A stretch of 64,000 bases of DNA from Paracoccaceae bacterium (GTDB taxonomy: Bacteria; Pseudomonadota; Alphaproteobacteria; Rhodobacterales; Rhodobacteraceae). The DNA lies in the NCBI GenBank assembly GCA_947504705.1, contig CANNIA010000006.1, forward strand, positions 1 through 64,000. The letters are read 5' to 3'. The position numbers and the translations under genes are program-made. The notes beneath the pieces are model-generated. The model worked only from the letters and a program-made list of their open reading frames with translations, ran no database searches and was not told where the DNA came from. Positions 1 to 9,183 of the stretch are shown here, piece by piece. The first letter of the stretch is position 1; every line of letters starts with the position of its first letter.

Positions 1-311
1 GCAAACGAGGTCGCAACGACGCAGCGAATGCCGAAATCCAACAGCGCCCAAGGCGCATGTTCCCGGCTGGAGCCACAACCAAAGTTGTCGCCCGCCACGA
101 TGATTGCCGCCTTGCGATAGGCCGGCTGGTTCAGCACGAAATCCGGGATCTCCGCGCCGTCCAGAGTATAGCGCATCTCGTCAAACAGGTTCACCCCCAG
201 CCCCGACCGCTGAATGGTCTTCAGGAACTGCTTGGGGATGATCATGTCGGTGTCGATATTGACCAACGGCATAGGCGCCGCGATGCCGGTGAGGGTGGTG
301 AATTTGTCCAT
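1..311 (-). CDS. leuD: 3-isopropylmalate dehydratase small subunit, 3' part cut by window edge
   Basis: The small subunit pairs with LeuC to isomerise 2- and 3-isopropylmalate in leucine synthesis in the cytoplasm. The reading frame starts at an ATG at 311 ([15 protein letters not shown]) and shows the family motifs [12 protein letters not shown] and [15 protein letters not shown], the latter being the substrate-binding GSSREHA loop. About 103 residues are visible of an expected 200; the C-terminal half lies beyond base 1. It follows leuC in the same direction after a 99-bp gap containing small hairpins, so the two are probably one transcript. Identification is secure. Confidence 0.93.
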   Translation of the reverse strand, partial: MDKFTTLTGIAAPMPLVNIDTDMIIPKQFLKTIQRSGLGVNLFDEMRYTLDGAEIPDFVLNQPAYRKAAIIVAGDNFGCGSSREHAPWALLDFGIRCVVATSF

Positions 312-410
312 ATTCTTGATCCTTGTGGGTCAGGGTCCGCTTGTCCCTCCCTTGCGGGCGGTCCTCGCTGCGTTCAGCGAAGACGCCCTTCAGGGCGGAT
401 GAGCGGCTGG
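312..410 (-). other. leuC-leuD intercistronic spacer with short hairpins
   Basis: The 99-bp spacer holds two short inverted repeats, CGCTG-cgtt-CAGCG and CGCCC-ttca-GGGCG, close together just after the leuC stop. Neither is followed by a U-run, so they look like mRNA structures in the spacer and not terminators. leuC and leuD are commonly closer together than this. Confidence 0.35.
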
Positions 411-1826
411 TCAGACCGTTTCGCCCATCATTTCCCGCACATCCGTCAGATGCCCGGTGATCGCCGCCGCTGCCGCCATGCCGGGGCTGACAAGGTGCGT
501 GCGCCCACCACGGCCCTGACGGCCTTCGAAGTTGCGGTTGCTGGTGGCAGCACAGCGTTCACCCGGGGCCAACTGGTCGGGGTTCATCGCAAGGCACATC
601 GAACACCCGGCAAGCCGCCATTCAAAGCCCGCGTCGATGAAGATTTGCGCCAGGCCCTCTTCCTCGGCCTGCGCGCGCACCAGACCCGACCCCGGAACGA
701 CCATCGCCCGCTTCACGGCGATTTTCTTGCCCTTCAGGATCGCGGCAGCGGCCCGCAGATCCTCGATCCGGCCATTGGTGCAGGACCCGATGAAGACCGT
801 GTCGATCTTGATGTCGGTCAGCTTCTGCCCCGGCGTCAGGCCCATATAGTCCAGCGACCGCTGGGCAGCCTCGACCTTGCCACCGGTGAAATCGCTGGGC
901 GACGGGACAACGCCCGTGATCGGCAGCACGTCCTCGGGCGAGGTGCCCCAGGTCACGACCGGCGCGATATCCTCGCCCTTGATCGTCACCACCTTGTCGA
1001 AATGTGCGGCCTCATCCGTGTACAGCGTCTTCCAATAGGCCAGCGCTGCCTCCCACTTCGCCCCTTTCGGCGCATGCGGGCGGCCCATGCAATAGGCAAA
1101 GGTCTTCTCGTCCGGGGCAATCAGACCGGCGCGGGCACCGCCTTCGATGGCCATGTTGCAGACCGTCATCCGGCCTTCCATCGAAAGCTCGCGGATCGCC
1201 TGGCCGCAATATTCGATGACATAGCCGGTGCCGCCAGCAGTGCCGGTGACCCCGATCACCGAAAGGGTGATGTCCTTGGCAGTGACGCCGGGACGGAGGC
1301 TCCCGGTGATCTCCACCTTCATGTTCTTGCCCTTGCGCTGGATCAGCGTCTGGGTGGCCAGCACATGCTCCACCTCCGACGTGCCAATCCCGTGCGCCAA
1401 AGACCCAAACGCACCGTGCGTGGCGGTATGCGAGTCGCCGCAGACCACCGTCATCCCCGGCAGGGTCCAGCCCTGCTCTGGCCCGACGATATGGACGATG
1501 CCCTGACGGACGTCCGACACTGGGTAATAGTTGATCCCGAAATCCTTGGCGTTCTTGTCCAGGGCGTCAACCTGAATGCGGCTGTCCTCGGTCATCGTCG
1601 CCGCATTGGCGCGGTCCAGCGTGGTGGGCACGTTATGGTCCGGCACCGCGATGGTCTTTTCCGGCGCTCGCACCTTGCGACCCGTCATCCGCAAGCCTTC
1701 AAAGGCCTGAGGCGAGGTCACTTCGTGGACCAGATGGCGGTCGATGTACAAAAGACAGGTGCCGTCGTCGGCCTGATGGACGACATGGTCATCCCAGATC
1801 TTGTCATAGAGAGTACGGGGAGCCAT
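411..1826 (-). CDS. leuC: 3-isopropylmalate dehydratase large subunit
   Basis: Aconitase-superfamily large subunit of isopropylmalate isomerase in leucine synthesis. The 471 residues match the usual length. The three cysteines that hold the [4Fe-4S] cluster are seen at C349 (GSCTNG) and C408/C411 (GCSMC), and the substrate-loop segment [12 protein letters not shown] sits near residues 130-141. The start is an ATG preceded by AAGGAGTGAGCC, a good ribosome binding site. leuD follows downstream on the same strand. Nothing is unusual in the coding sequence. Confidence 0.97.
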   Translation of the reverse strand: MAPRTLYDKIWDDHVVHQADDGTCLLYIDRHLVHEVTSPQAFEGLRMTGRKVRAPEKTIAVPDHNVPTTLDRANAATMTEDSRIQVDALDKNAKDFGINYYPVSDVRQGIVHIVGPEQGWTLPGMTVVCGDSHTATHGAFGSLAHGIGTSEVEHVLATQTLIQRKGKNMKVEITGSLRPGVTAKDITLSVIGVTGTAGGTGYVIEYCGQAIRELSMEGRMTVCNMAIEGGARAGLIAPDEKTFAYCMGRPHAPKGAKWEAALAYWKTLYTDEAAHFDKVVTIKGEDIAPVVTWGTSPEDVLPITGVVPSPSDFTGGKVEAAQRSLDYMGLTPGQKLTDIKIDTVFIGSCTNGRIEDLRAAAAILKGKKIAVKRAMVVPGSGLVRAQAEEEGLAQIFIDAGFEWRLAGCSMCLAMNPDQLAPGERCAATSNRNFEGRQGRGGRTHLVSPGMAAAAAITGHLTDVREMMGETV

Positions 1827-2067
1827 GGCTCACTCCTTGGCTAAAGCTTTTCGGGAAGGGGTTGCCGTAGGGTGGGGTTCTACCCCACCGACCCGTCAGA
1901 CGCGTGCAAGCACCGACCGGCTCATCGCGGTAAACCGTCCGGGCAGACGGTCATGGTCGGCAATGTCGAAAAAGCGCGTCATGGGCAGCGAAATACGCTG
2001 TTGCCCCTCGTAAAGCAAGGCCGGGACGCACAGCTATTAAGGACGTGGAACCAGGAAAGGGCCCGAC

Positions 2068-2682
2068 ATGCACCGGATCATTGCGCTGATGCTGCTGGTG
2101 GCCCTGCCCGCGCCGGTGGAGGCCGAAATGTACAATGGCTATGAGACGCCCGCCTATACGGTCGAAAAGACCGATGGCGCTGTGGAAATCCGCAGCTACC
2201 CCGCCCTTATCGCCGCCGAGGTGACTGTCACCGGCAGCCGCGAAGCCGCGATCAACGCCGGGTTTCGGCTGCTGGCGGGCTATATCTTCGGCGGCAACGA
2301 AAGCAGCGCAAAGGTCGCGATGACGGCGCCGGTGACGCAAGCGTCCGAAAAGATCGCGATGACCACCCCCGTCACCCAGACCGGGGCGGATCAGGGCTGG
2401 ACCGTCCGTTTCATGATGCCCGCCATCTATACGCTGGACACCCTGCCCAAGCCGAAGGATGCCCGCATCCGGTTTGTCACCACTGACCCGGTCCGCATGG
2501 TGGTGCTGCGGTTTTCTGGCCTGCCGAGAACGGCGGCTTTGGAGCGGCGAACCGAGGAGCTGCGCGCCTGGGCCAAGGCCAATGGCCTAACGCCGGAAGG
2601 CGCGCCGCAGTTCATGTTCTACGACCCGCCGTTCCGCCTACCCTGGAACCGGCGCAACGAAGTGTCCTTTATTATCCGGTAA
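2068..2682 (+). CDS. SOUL-family haem-binding protein, exported
   Basis: 204 residues beginning with a signal peptide of about 19 residues (hydrophobic LMLLVALPAP, cleavage near VEA-EMY). The remainder has the SOUL/HBP fold signature: YTVEKTDGAVEIRSYP near the N terminus, paired AMTAPVT and AMTTPVTQ strands, and a C-terminal FMFYDPPFRLPWNRRNEV segment. SOUL proteins bind haem or tetrapyrroles; in alphaproteobacteria the physiological role is generally undetermined. It is monocistronic, with the divergent leuC upstream. The family call is secure; the ligand is inferred from the family only. Confidence 0.88.
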   Translation: MHRIIALMLLVALPAPVEAEMYNGYETPAYTVEKTDGAVEIRSYPALIAAEVTVTGSREAAINAGFRLLAGYIFGGNESSAKVAMTAPVTQASEKIAMTTPVTQTGADQGWTVRFMMPAIYTLDTLPKPKDARIRFVTTDPVRMVVLRFSGLPRTAALERRTEELRAWAKANGLTPEGAPQFMFYDPPFRLPWNRRNEVSFIIR

Positions 2683-2837
2683 TGGACCCGGGCCATCCGC
2701 CCTGGGTAGGTATGAAAGTTTGAGGGCGCCACGCAGGATTGGGGCCTCGGGTGTCGATCTCCCACGCAAGCTGCCCGAAATCCGCCGGAAACTCTGCTAT
2801 GTCAACAGCGATCGGGCGTTGCCCGCGCAAGGGGGGT

Positions 2838-3797
2838 ATGGCCTTGGACTGGTTCAGCGTTCTGACGGGATTGCCAAACGACCGGGCCGAGGTGGTGCGG
2901 GCGGGCATCCGTCTGAACGGTGAGGAGCTGCAATGCCGTGGTAACGGGCGGCGAATGATAGCCGGGCGGCTCTCGACACCCGCCCTGAGCGACCTTCCGC
3001 TGCCACCCCTTGGGCCAAGCCGTATCCGCGTGACCGAGATCGTCGCCGACGTCCGCGCGCTTCATGCCGACCCCGCCAATGCCGGGGCATTGTTCCAGGT
3101 CGCCTCGCAGTTCAACCTGCTGGAAATGATCGGGCCCGAAGTCCCACCCGAGGCCGGGATCGCCCACTATGCGACTGACCTGACTCAGGGCCCGGCCTGT
3201 GCCATCACCTGTGCCGCTGGCACGATCTACCGCGCCTATTTCGTGCCCATCGGGGATCACATCGGCCAGACCGCCGACCACCAGCTGGACATGCTGGCCG
3301 ATCTGGGCCGGGCCTTGGGCAACGCGGATCAGACGCTCTGGCAGATGCGGAACGGCTATGCCCTGCCGCGCCCAGGCGCGTTGCAGACCGTTGCAGAACA
3401 GATCGCCAAGGCAGACCGGGCATCACTCTCCCGGCTCTTGCGGGTTGGCGTGCAGCAAGGCACCGAGGTCACCCTGCCCGGCGCGGGCCATCTGGTGCAT
3501 CAGCTCTATGCTTCAGCCCTGCCCATCGCCTATGCCGATGCCCCTGCCGCCGATTGGGAACCTTTTGCCCGGCTGGTGCTGGATGCTGCCTATCAGGCGA
3601 CCTTTGCCGCCGCGCTGTCGTTGGGCGCAAAGCGCCTGTTCCTGACGCGACTCGGCGGCGGGGCCTTTGGCAATCTACCCGACTGGATCACCGAAGCCAT
3701 GGCGGGCGCGATCCGGGCCTACCGGGCCGCGCCGCTGGATGTGCGGATCGTCAGCTATGGTCGCCCGAACCCCGACAATCGCGCGCTCATCACGTGA
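2838..3797 (+). CDS. uncharacterised protein with macrodomain-like C-terminal motif
   Basis: About 319 residues when started at the ATG at 2838, which follows a GCAAGGGGGGT ribosome binding site; an upstream extension in frame lacks one and has poor coding character. Two blocks look conserved: YATDLTQGPACAITCAAG followed by TIYRAYF near residue 120-140, and LTRLGGGAFGNLPDWI near 275-290. The second resembles the glycine-rich GxGxFG loop plus helix used by macrodomains to bind ADP-ribose, and it is followed by a strand IVSYGRPN. No transmembrane segment or signal is seen. The gene overlaps the 3' end of the convergent ABC-F gene by 8 bp. An ADP-ribose-related function is only an inference. Confidence 0.6.
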   Translation: MALDWFSVLTGLPNDRAEVVRAGIRLNGEELQCRGNGRRMIAGRLSTPALSDLPLPPLGPSRIRVTEIVADVRALHADPANAGALFQVASQFNLLEMIGPEVPPEAGIAHYATDLTQGPACAITCAAGTIYRAYFVPIGDHIGQTADHQLDMLADLGRALGNADQTLWQMRNGYALPRPGALQTVAEQIAKADRASLSRLLRVGVQQGTEVTLPGAGHLVHQLYASALPIAYADAPAADWEPFARLVLDAAYQATFAAALSLGAKRLFLTRLGGGAFGNLPDWITEAMAGAIRAYRAAPLDVRIVSYGRPNPDNRALIT

Positions 3798-5331
3798 CGG
3801 CGGCGGTCGTTCCACCTCCTGCCAGCATCCGCGCGATAAACGGCTCGGGGCTGTCAACCTCGACAAGCTTTCCCCCGCCCTTGCCGCCCGTCTCGATCCA
3901 CCAGAACCTTGTGCCGACCTCGCGGATCAGGCTGCGGTCGTGGCTGACAAGCAGCGCCGCCGCGCCCTTGTCGCACAGCTCTTCCTCCAGCGCCTCTTGG
4001 CCCTCGATGTCCAGATGGTTGGTAGGTTCGTCCAGAAGGAAGAAATTCGGCCGCTGTAACCGCAAGACCAGCATCGCCAACCGCGCCTTCTGCCCACCCG
4101 ACAGCGCGGCAATCCGGGTGGTCTGCATCGCTACTGTGATCCCAACCCCCGCCAGCGCCGTCCGCGCCGCCTGATCCCCCAGATCGAAGCGCGCGGTGAT
4201 CAACCCATGCGGCGTGGCCTTGCCATCAAGGCCCGTCAGCCCCTGATCGGCCACGCCCGCCACCACCGAAGGGGCCGCGCGGATCGGGCCAGCCTCCCCC
4301 CGCAAGGCCGCCGCGACCAGCCCAAGGAATCGCGACTTCCCCGCCCCGTTCGCCCCCATCAAGACGACCCTTTCGCCGGGGCTGATCCACAACTCCGGGC
4401 AGCGAAACAGCCGCCGCCCATCCGGGGCCGTCACGTCACAAGCCGAGACATGGATCAACGCCCGCGCATGCGCGTCGGATGTCTCCAACCTGATCTCCCC
4501 GGCAGACCGTGCCCTGAACCCTGGCACCGCCGCCGCTTCGATCTTCGCCGCCCGGTTGGTCAACTGCTTGGTCTTGGTGATCAGAAGATCAGACCCCGAA
4601 TTGATCCCGATGTTCTTCAGCTTCGCCGCCTGCCGCCGCAACTGCCGCGCGGCCCGAAGGTCCAACTCATGCTGCCGATGGGTCGCCGCATCCGCCTCGT
4701 CCAGAGCTTCCTGAGCGCGTGTATAGGGCAAAGCAAAAACCGGCGAAGCACGGTCGCGCAGGAACAGCGTCCGCGTTGCCACATCATCCAGAAACGCGCG
4801 GTCGTGGGAGGCGACGATCAGCCCCACCCCGCGCGGCAGGCCCAGGATCCAACGCTGCAACTGGCCAATGCGGGCAAGGTCCAGATGGTTGGTCGGTTCG
4901 TCCATCAGGATCAGGTCCGGCTCCCGCACCGCCACCCGCGCCAGCAGCACCAGCCGCTGCCAGCCGCCCGACAGGCCGGACATCGGCAGATCGCGCATAG
5001 CCTCCGGGATCTCCAGGTCATCCAGCGCCACATCCGCGCGCCATTCTTCGCCCTCCTCCACCGCTTGGCTGACCACCTCCCGCGCGGTCAAGGTGGCCAA
5101 CCCCTCCGGCACATCCTGCGCCAGTAACCCCGTGACCAACCCCCGCTTGCGGGTGATCACCCCTTCCGTCAGCTCGGTCTGACCCGCCAGCGCCAGAAGC
5201 AAAGTGGATTTCCCGCGGCCGTTCGGGGCCACCAGCGCCAGCCGGTCGCCGGGCTGCAGCGTCAGGTCAAGCTGGGAGAACAAGGGTGCGCCAAGCGTGA
5301 TGCCAGCGTCTTTCAGGGTGATCAGGCTCAT
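3790..5331 (-). CDS. ABC-F family ATPase
   Basis: 513 residues with two ABC ATPase modules in one chain and no membrane segment, the ABC-F architecture of ribosome-associated factors such as EttA and Uup. Module 1 has Walker A PNGRGKST (residues 36-43), signature LSGGW (120-124) and Walker B LILMDEPTNHLD; module 2 has MGANGAGKS, LSGGQKARLAML and FFLLDEPTNHLD. The basic linker between them is rich in RRQAAKLKN. It lacks the C-terminal coiled-coil of Uup. The start is an ATG. ABC-F proteins act on translation at the E site or confer antibiotic resistance; which applies here cannot be told. Confidence 0.9.
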   Translation of the reverse strand: MSLITLKDAGITLGAPLFSQLDLTLQPGDRLALVAPNGRGKSTLLLALAGQTELTEGVITRKRGLVTGLLAQDVPEGLATLTAREVVSQAVEEGEEWRADVALDDLEIPEAMRDLPMSGLSGGWQRLVLLARVAVREPDLILMDEPTNHLDLARIGQLQRWILGLPRGVGLIVASHDRAFLDDVATRTLFLRDRASPVFALPYTRAQEALDEADAATHRQHELDLRAARQLRRQAAKLKNIGINSGSDLLITKTKQLTNRAAKIEAAAVPGFRARSAGEIRLETSDAHARALIHVSACDVTAPDGRRLFRCPELWISPGERVVLMGANGAGKSRFLGLVAAALRGEAGPIRAAPSVVAGVADQGLTGLDGKATPHGLITARFDLGDQAARTALAGVGITVAMQTTRIAALSGGQKARLAMLVLRLQRPNFFLLDEPTNHLDIEGQEALEEELCDKGAAALLVSHDRSLIREVGTRFWWIETGGKGGGKLVEVDSPEPFIARMLAGGGTTAAVT

Positions 5332-5646
5332 GGGTCAACTCCGGTCCGATAGATGGCAGACGCGCTGCCGTTCGGGCAGATCGGAGAAGCGATGCGTCCC
5401 GATCAGCCCCGCACAGTCACATGCGGGGCAGGCACAGGTCCGGTCGTATGGTGGTGATTGGCGCGGATGATCACCGAAGCCTCCCTTGAACACCGCAAGG
5501 CTAAGCGACGGCCCCTTGCCCGGTCAAGCGCGCCTTTCGGCACCAAGGCTTGCATTCCGCGCGATAAGGCGATACCCGCCCGCCTTCGGTTGAGATTGTC
5601 ACCTTCGGATGCTAATCTTGGCTGGGAAGGCCCAGCACGGGGGCAA
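5332..5646. other. non-coding interval upstream of rsfS
   Basis: This 315-bp stretch separates the divergent ABC-F gene from rsfS. It contains a perfect 8-bp hairpin at 5406-5429 (GCCCCGCA paired with TGCGGGGC, 8-nt loop) and no convincing gene. The rsfS frame stays open to 5458, but the amino-acid content there does not look like RsfS. Confidence 0.4.
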
Positions 5647-6108
5647 GTGATCCGCGCTTTCCAGGAGGACAAGGTCCTGTCGCATTCAGATCCCGCCACC
5701 GGCCTGCCAGTCGGTCCGCGCACCAAGCCCGAAAAGGGAGGCGCTACCGGCCTTGATGGCCAAAGCTCCGAAGCCCTTCTCGCGCTAGTCCTGAAATCCG
5801 TCGATGATGACAAGGCCGAGGATATCGTGCAGATCGACCTGCGCGGTCGTTCGGACGTGGCCGATTACATGGTCATCTGCTCGGGCCGGTCCTCGCGTCA
5901 GGTGGCAGCGATTTCCGAAAAGCTGGCGGATCGGTTGAAGCAGGAAATGCAGCATGCGGTGCGCATGGAAGGCAAGGAAACCGGCGACTGGGTGCTGATC
6001 GACGCGGGTGACGTGATCGTCCATGTGTTCCGCCCGGAAGTGCGCGAATTCTACCGGTTGGAAGAGATGTGGCTTCCTAGTGGAGCCCATCGCACCGCCG
6101 AGGCCTGA
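5647..6108 (+). CDS. rsfS: ribosomal silencing factor RsfS
   Basis: RsfS binds uL14 on the large ribosomal subunit and blocks subunit joining under starvation. The core of the family is clear from SSEALLALVLKSVDDDKAEDIVQIDL through DYMVICSGRSSRQVAAI to the C-terminal DAGDVIVHVF and REFYRLEEMW. The start is uncertain: the frame has no ATG near the domain. A GTG at 5647 gives 153 residues, and a CTG at 5677 sits 8 nt after a strong AGGAGG (5663-5668) and would give 143. The stop TGA shares its A with the ATG of rlmH, so the two are translationally coupled. Confidence 0.85.
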   Translation: MIRAFQEDKVLSHSDPATGLPVGPRTKPEKGGATGLDGQSSEALLALVLKSVDDDKAEDIVQIDLRGRSDVADYMVICSGRSSRQVAAISEKLADRLKQEMQHAVRMEGKETGDWVLIDAGDVIVHVFRPEVREFYRLEEMWLPSGAHRTAEA

Positions 6109-6578
6109 TGCGCCTGCACCTTTGCGCCGTGGGCCGCCTGCGGGCCGGGCCAGAGCGCGATCTGGTGGACGATTACCTTTCACGGCTTGACCGGACCGGG
6201 CGGCCGCTTGGCCTTGGCCCGGTGACCGAGCATGAGGTTGAAGACAAAAAGAACCTCGGCATGGGTGCCGAAGGCCTGCTTCTGGCCAAGGTGGTGCCGG
6301 ATGGGGCCGCGCTTTGCATTCTGGACGAACGCGGCAAAACCCTCTCCAGCCCCGAATTCGCCGCTGCCTTGGCCGCATGGCGCGATGCCGGGCGTCAGGA
6401 TGCGGCCTTCGTGATCGGCGGAGCGGACGGCATCGACCCCGTACTTCGCGCCCGAGCGGACCTCGCGATCAGCTTTGGCCGGATGGTCTGGCCGCATATG
6501 CTGGTCCGGGTGATGCTTGCCGAACAGCTTTACCGCGCCGCGACGATATTGGCCGGATCGCCCTATCACCGGGTGTAA
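6108..6578 (+). CDS. rlmH: 23S rRNA pseudouridine-1915 N3-methyltransferase
   Basis: SPOUT methyltransferase that methylates pseudouridine 1915 in helix 69 of 23S rRNA on assembled ribosomes. 156 residues, the normal size, with the family signatures LDERGKTLSS, FVIGGADGID and the C-terminal knot sequence GRMVWPHMLVRVMLAEQLYRA ending in SPYHR. It overlaps the rsfS stop by one base (TGATG). This pairing of two late ribosome-acting genes is a widespread arrangement. Confidence 0.96.
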   Translation: MRLHLCAVGRLRAGPERDLVDDYLSRLDRTGRPLGLGPVTEHEVEDKKNLGMGAEGLLLAKVVPDGAALCILDERGKTLSSPEFAAALAAWRDAGRQDAAFVIGGADGIDPVLRARADLAISFGRMVWPHMLVRVMLAEQLYRAATILAGSPYHRV

Positions 6579-6635
6579 GCCCACTGGGCCGGAATGAGGT
6601 CATCGCGGCCAGCTTAGGCCGCGATGGGTTGCAAA

Positions 6636-7409
6636 TCAAAGCAGCCGCCAGGTCTGGTAAACCGCCAGCGCCGAAATCAGGACCCCGACTGTAATCGTCA
6701 ACTGCCGGGCAGGCATCACTTTGGTCACAAAGCCTGCAAGGGGCGCCGCCGCCAGCCCGCCGATGATCAGGCCCAGCACCGGCCAGAAGTAGGCGGTCAA
6801 CCCCTCAGCGTCTTCCCAATGTCCGGTCAGGATCGCCACGACAAAACTGACGGATACAGCGACAGTCAGCAGGAATTCGACCGTGTTGACCGTCCCGATG
6901 ACCTCGCGCGGTGCCCCTCCGGTCCCAATCAGACCCGTGGTGACAACCGGCCCCCATCCACCACCCCCGATGGCATCCATGAAACCACCGGCAGCACCAA
7001 GCGGTGCAACAATCGCAGTTGAATGCCGTTCAATCGGGGGAATGGCGCGCAGACCGCGATACAGGATGTACAGGCCCATCAGCCCAAGATACCCGGCGAT
7101 CCAGGGCTTCAGAACGTTTCCGTCGATCGAGGTAAGGACATAGGTTCCCAGAATGCCGCCAGCGATCCCCACGGGGGCAAGGCGCACAAAAAGGTTCCAG
7201 TTCACGTTGCGGTGCCAGACATGCGATCCGGCCGAGGCCGCCGTAGTGAACAACTCAGCCGCATGCACGCTTGCCGAAGCTGCCGCTGGCGGCACTCCGA
7301 ACGCAAGCAGGACCGAGGATGAGACGACGCCATAGGCCATGCCAAGGGCTCCATCAACAAGTTGGGCCAGAAAGCCCACCAGTAGGAACAAATAGAACAG
7401 GTCTTCCAT
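6636..7409 (-). CDS. TauE/SafE (TSUP) family membrane exporter
   Basis: 257 residues if started at the ATG at 7409, which follows AAGGAGACCTGC; a start 7 codons upstream has no such site. About eight hydrophobic segments are present, and the two internal repeats each carry the TSUP-type sequence (LVDGALGMAYG near the start, FMDAIGGGGWGPVV in the middle). The family moves sulfite, sulfoacetate or other sulfur-containing anions across the inner membrane. The Rrf2-type regulator immediately upstream on the same strand suggests control by sulfur or Fe-S status, but the substrate is not shown by the sequence. Confidence 0.88.
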   Translation of the reverse strand: MEDLFYLFLLVGFLAQLVDGALGMAYGVVSSSVLLAFGVPPAAASASVHAAELFTTAASAGSHVWHRNVNWNLFVRLAPVGIAGGILGTYVLTSIDGNVLKPWIAGYLGLMGLYILYRGLRAIPPIERHSTAIVAPLGAAGGFMDAIGGGGWGPVVTTGLIGTGGAPREVIGTVNTVEFLLTVAVSVSFVVAILTGHWEDAEGLTAYFWPVLGLIIGGLAAAPLAGFVTKVMPARQLTITVGVLISALAVYQTWRLL

Positions 7410-7547
7410 GCAGGTCTCCTTGATTTGCATTCACCCTATTCTCTATCGGTTTAGTATGTAATCAAGCCGGAATTCTGCCCCCTGCGCAGAAAGGGACCCT
7501 ATTCCGGGGGCCACCAAGATGTCTGGGCTGAATTCCCGCGCTTGGTG

Positions 7548-7973
7548 CTAAAGGAAGGACAGTCGCGCGCCGCCAAGCGCCTCTTGCAAAGAGATGCCTT
7601 CCAGCAAAAGCGCCGTCGTATCCCGTACCGCCAGCAGAACCGGGCGGATCGCGCAGGTTTCCACCGAAATGCAATCCGGGCAGGGGCTATAGGCCATCTG
7701 GCTGGCGCAGGGCGCAAGCGCAAGAGGTCCATCGATGCAACGTAAAATATCCGCAAAGCTGATCGCCGATGGGGCACGGCCAAGCTTGTAACCGCCAGTT
7801 GGTCCCCGCTTGCCAAGCACAAGGCCCCGGGTCTTTAGCGAGGCAAGGATCTGCTCAAGGAACTTGCGCGGAATGCGTTCAGCCTCGGCAATCTCGGCAA
7901 CCGTCGCTGATCCGTCCCGTCCGGCCAGGAACAGCATGGCATGCAAAGCGTATCGGGCGCGTTGGGTAAGCAT
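7548..7973 (-). CDS. Rrf2-family transcriptional regulator
   Basis: 141 residues from the ATG at 7973. The N-terminal winged helix is typical (MLTQRARYALHAMLFLA, then AEIAEAERIPRKFLEQILASLK and GPTGGYKLGR). Four cysteines cluster in the C-terminal part in the segment around PCASQMAYSPCPDCISVETC, more than the three of IscR, so Fe-S or thiol sensing is plausible. It sits upstream of the TSUP exporter, on the same strand with a 138-bp gap, and is probably its regulator. A frame extension to 8081 lacks coding character. Confidence 0.85.
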   Translation of the reverse strand: MLTQRARYALHAMLFLAGRDGSATVAEIAEAERIPRKFLEQILASLKTRGLVLGKRGPTGGYKLGRAPSAISFADILRCIDGPLALAPCASQMAYSPCPDCISVETCAIRPVLLAVRDTTALLLEGISLQEALGGARLSFL

Positions 7974-8199
7974 GGTCTGAGGTAACACCGGCCCGCCGAC
8001 AATGCCAAGGGCTTCAAGGGGTAAGATGATACTGGCCGGGCAGCCCAACCGCGCCGCGACGGTGCTTTCAGGCTCGCCCAATCACCGGCTTGAAGCTTCG
8101 GAGACATGGTTTGTGACCACTTAACGCCCACAGCCAAACCCTTGAAATCCCTTGCGGGGGTCACCCTGTCCTGCGTGGACAAGGCTCAAGGTCGGCCCC

Positions 8200-9183
8200 T
8201 CAGATCAGCCCTTCCTTGCGGAACAGTTCTTTCAGGTCCGCCTCTGGCCGGGCCCCGAAATGGCTGATCACCTCAGCCGCCGCCACGCAGCCCATCCTAC
8301 CCGAGGTCGCCAGCGACTGCCCCGTCGCGATCCCGTACAGGAACCCGGCCGCGAACTGATCCCCCGCCCCGGTCGCATCCACCGGCACGACCCGGCGGAC
8401 CGGAACCACGGCCTGCTCGTCCCCACGGACGATGATCACATCATGCCCCGACCGCGTGCAGGCCACCAGCCCGGCATCCGCCGTCGCCTGCTCCAGCGCG
8501 GTCGACAGATCGGATTGATACAGCGAGCACCATTCGTGTTCATTCCCGATCACATAGTCGAGCGTCTTGACCAGCCGACGAAAGTCGTCGCGGTGACGGT
8601 CGACGCAGAACGGGTCCGACAGCGAGATCCCGGCCATGCCCCCGGCGCGGTGGCACAACTCAACCGCCCGTTCGAAGGCCTGCATCCCCTTGGGCTTGTC
8701 GTAAAGATAGCCCTCAAGGAAAAGGATCTCGGCGCTGCCCGCGACGCTGTCGGCGACATCCTCGGGCCCAAGCTCGGAGGAGATGCCAAGGTAGGTGTTC
8801 ATCGACCTTTCCCCATCCGGCGAGACGAAGATCATCGAGCGCGAGGTTGGAAGCTCACCACCGGGAACGGGTGCGTTGACGAAATCGGTGCCCTCATCCG
8901 CCATGGTGCGGGCATAGAACTTGCCCAAGGCGTCGTCATGGACCCGCCCGATGAAAGCAGTCGAAAGGCCAAGGCCGCCAAGCCCCGCAAGCGTGTTCGC
9001 AACCGACCCGCCGGGGGCCTGCTGACGGTTGGTCATCGCACCGTAAAGCATCTCGCCCCGTTCCCGCTCGACCAGCTGCATGATGCCCTTCTGGATGCCC
9101 ATCAGGTCCAGGAAACTGTCATCCGCGGTGGAGAAGACATCAACGATAGCGTTGCCGATGCCGACAACCTGATAGGATTTCAT
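8200..9183 (-). CDS. PfkB-family carbohydrate/nucleoside kinase (adenosine kinase-like)
   Basis: 327 residues of the ribokinase superfamily. The start ATG at 9183 follows GAGGAGAAGACGGC. Signatures are GNAIVDV near the N terminus, the substrate-binding GGSVANTLAGLGGLG, and the C-terminal PfkB signature VDATGAGDQFAAGFLYG containing the anion hole and the catalytic Asp. The GGSVANT segment resembles bacterial adenosine kinase-type members. Its ATG overlaps the nth stop by four bases (ATGA), so the two are translationally coupled, which is a common order in this group. The exact substrate cannot be read from sequence. Confidence 0.88.
   Translation of the reverse strand: MKSYQVVGIGNAIVDVFSTADDSFLDLMGIQKGIMQLVERERGEMLYGAMTNRQQAPGGSVANTLAGLGGLGLSTAFIGRVHDDALGKFYARTMADEGTDFVNAPVPGGELPTSRSMIFVSPDGERSMNTYLGISSELGPEDVADSVAGSAEILFLEGYLYDKPKGMQAFERAVELCHRAGGMAGISLSDPFCVDRHRDDFRRLVKTLDYVIGNEHEWCSLYQSDLSTALEQATADAGLVACTRSGHDVIIVRGDEQAVVPVRRVVPVDATGAGDQFAAGFLYGIATGQSLATSGRMGCVAAAEVISHFGARPEADLKELFRKEGLI

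Noticed and set aside
57-1844. Long plus-strand open frame of 595 codons
   Set aside because: It is the antisense of leuC and leuD, kept open by high G+C; leuC has clear family motifs and a ribosome binding site.
3790-3797. Possible frameshift between the macrodomain-like and ABC-F genes
   Set aside because: It is just an 8-bp convergent overlap of two intact stop regions.
7431-7470. Possible Rrf2 operator CTATCGGTTTAG upstream of the TSUP exporter
   Set aside because: Only a three-base dyad; too weak to claim as a binding site.
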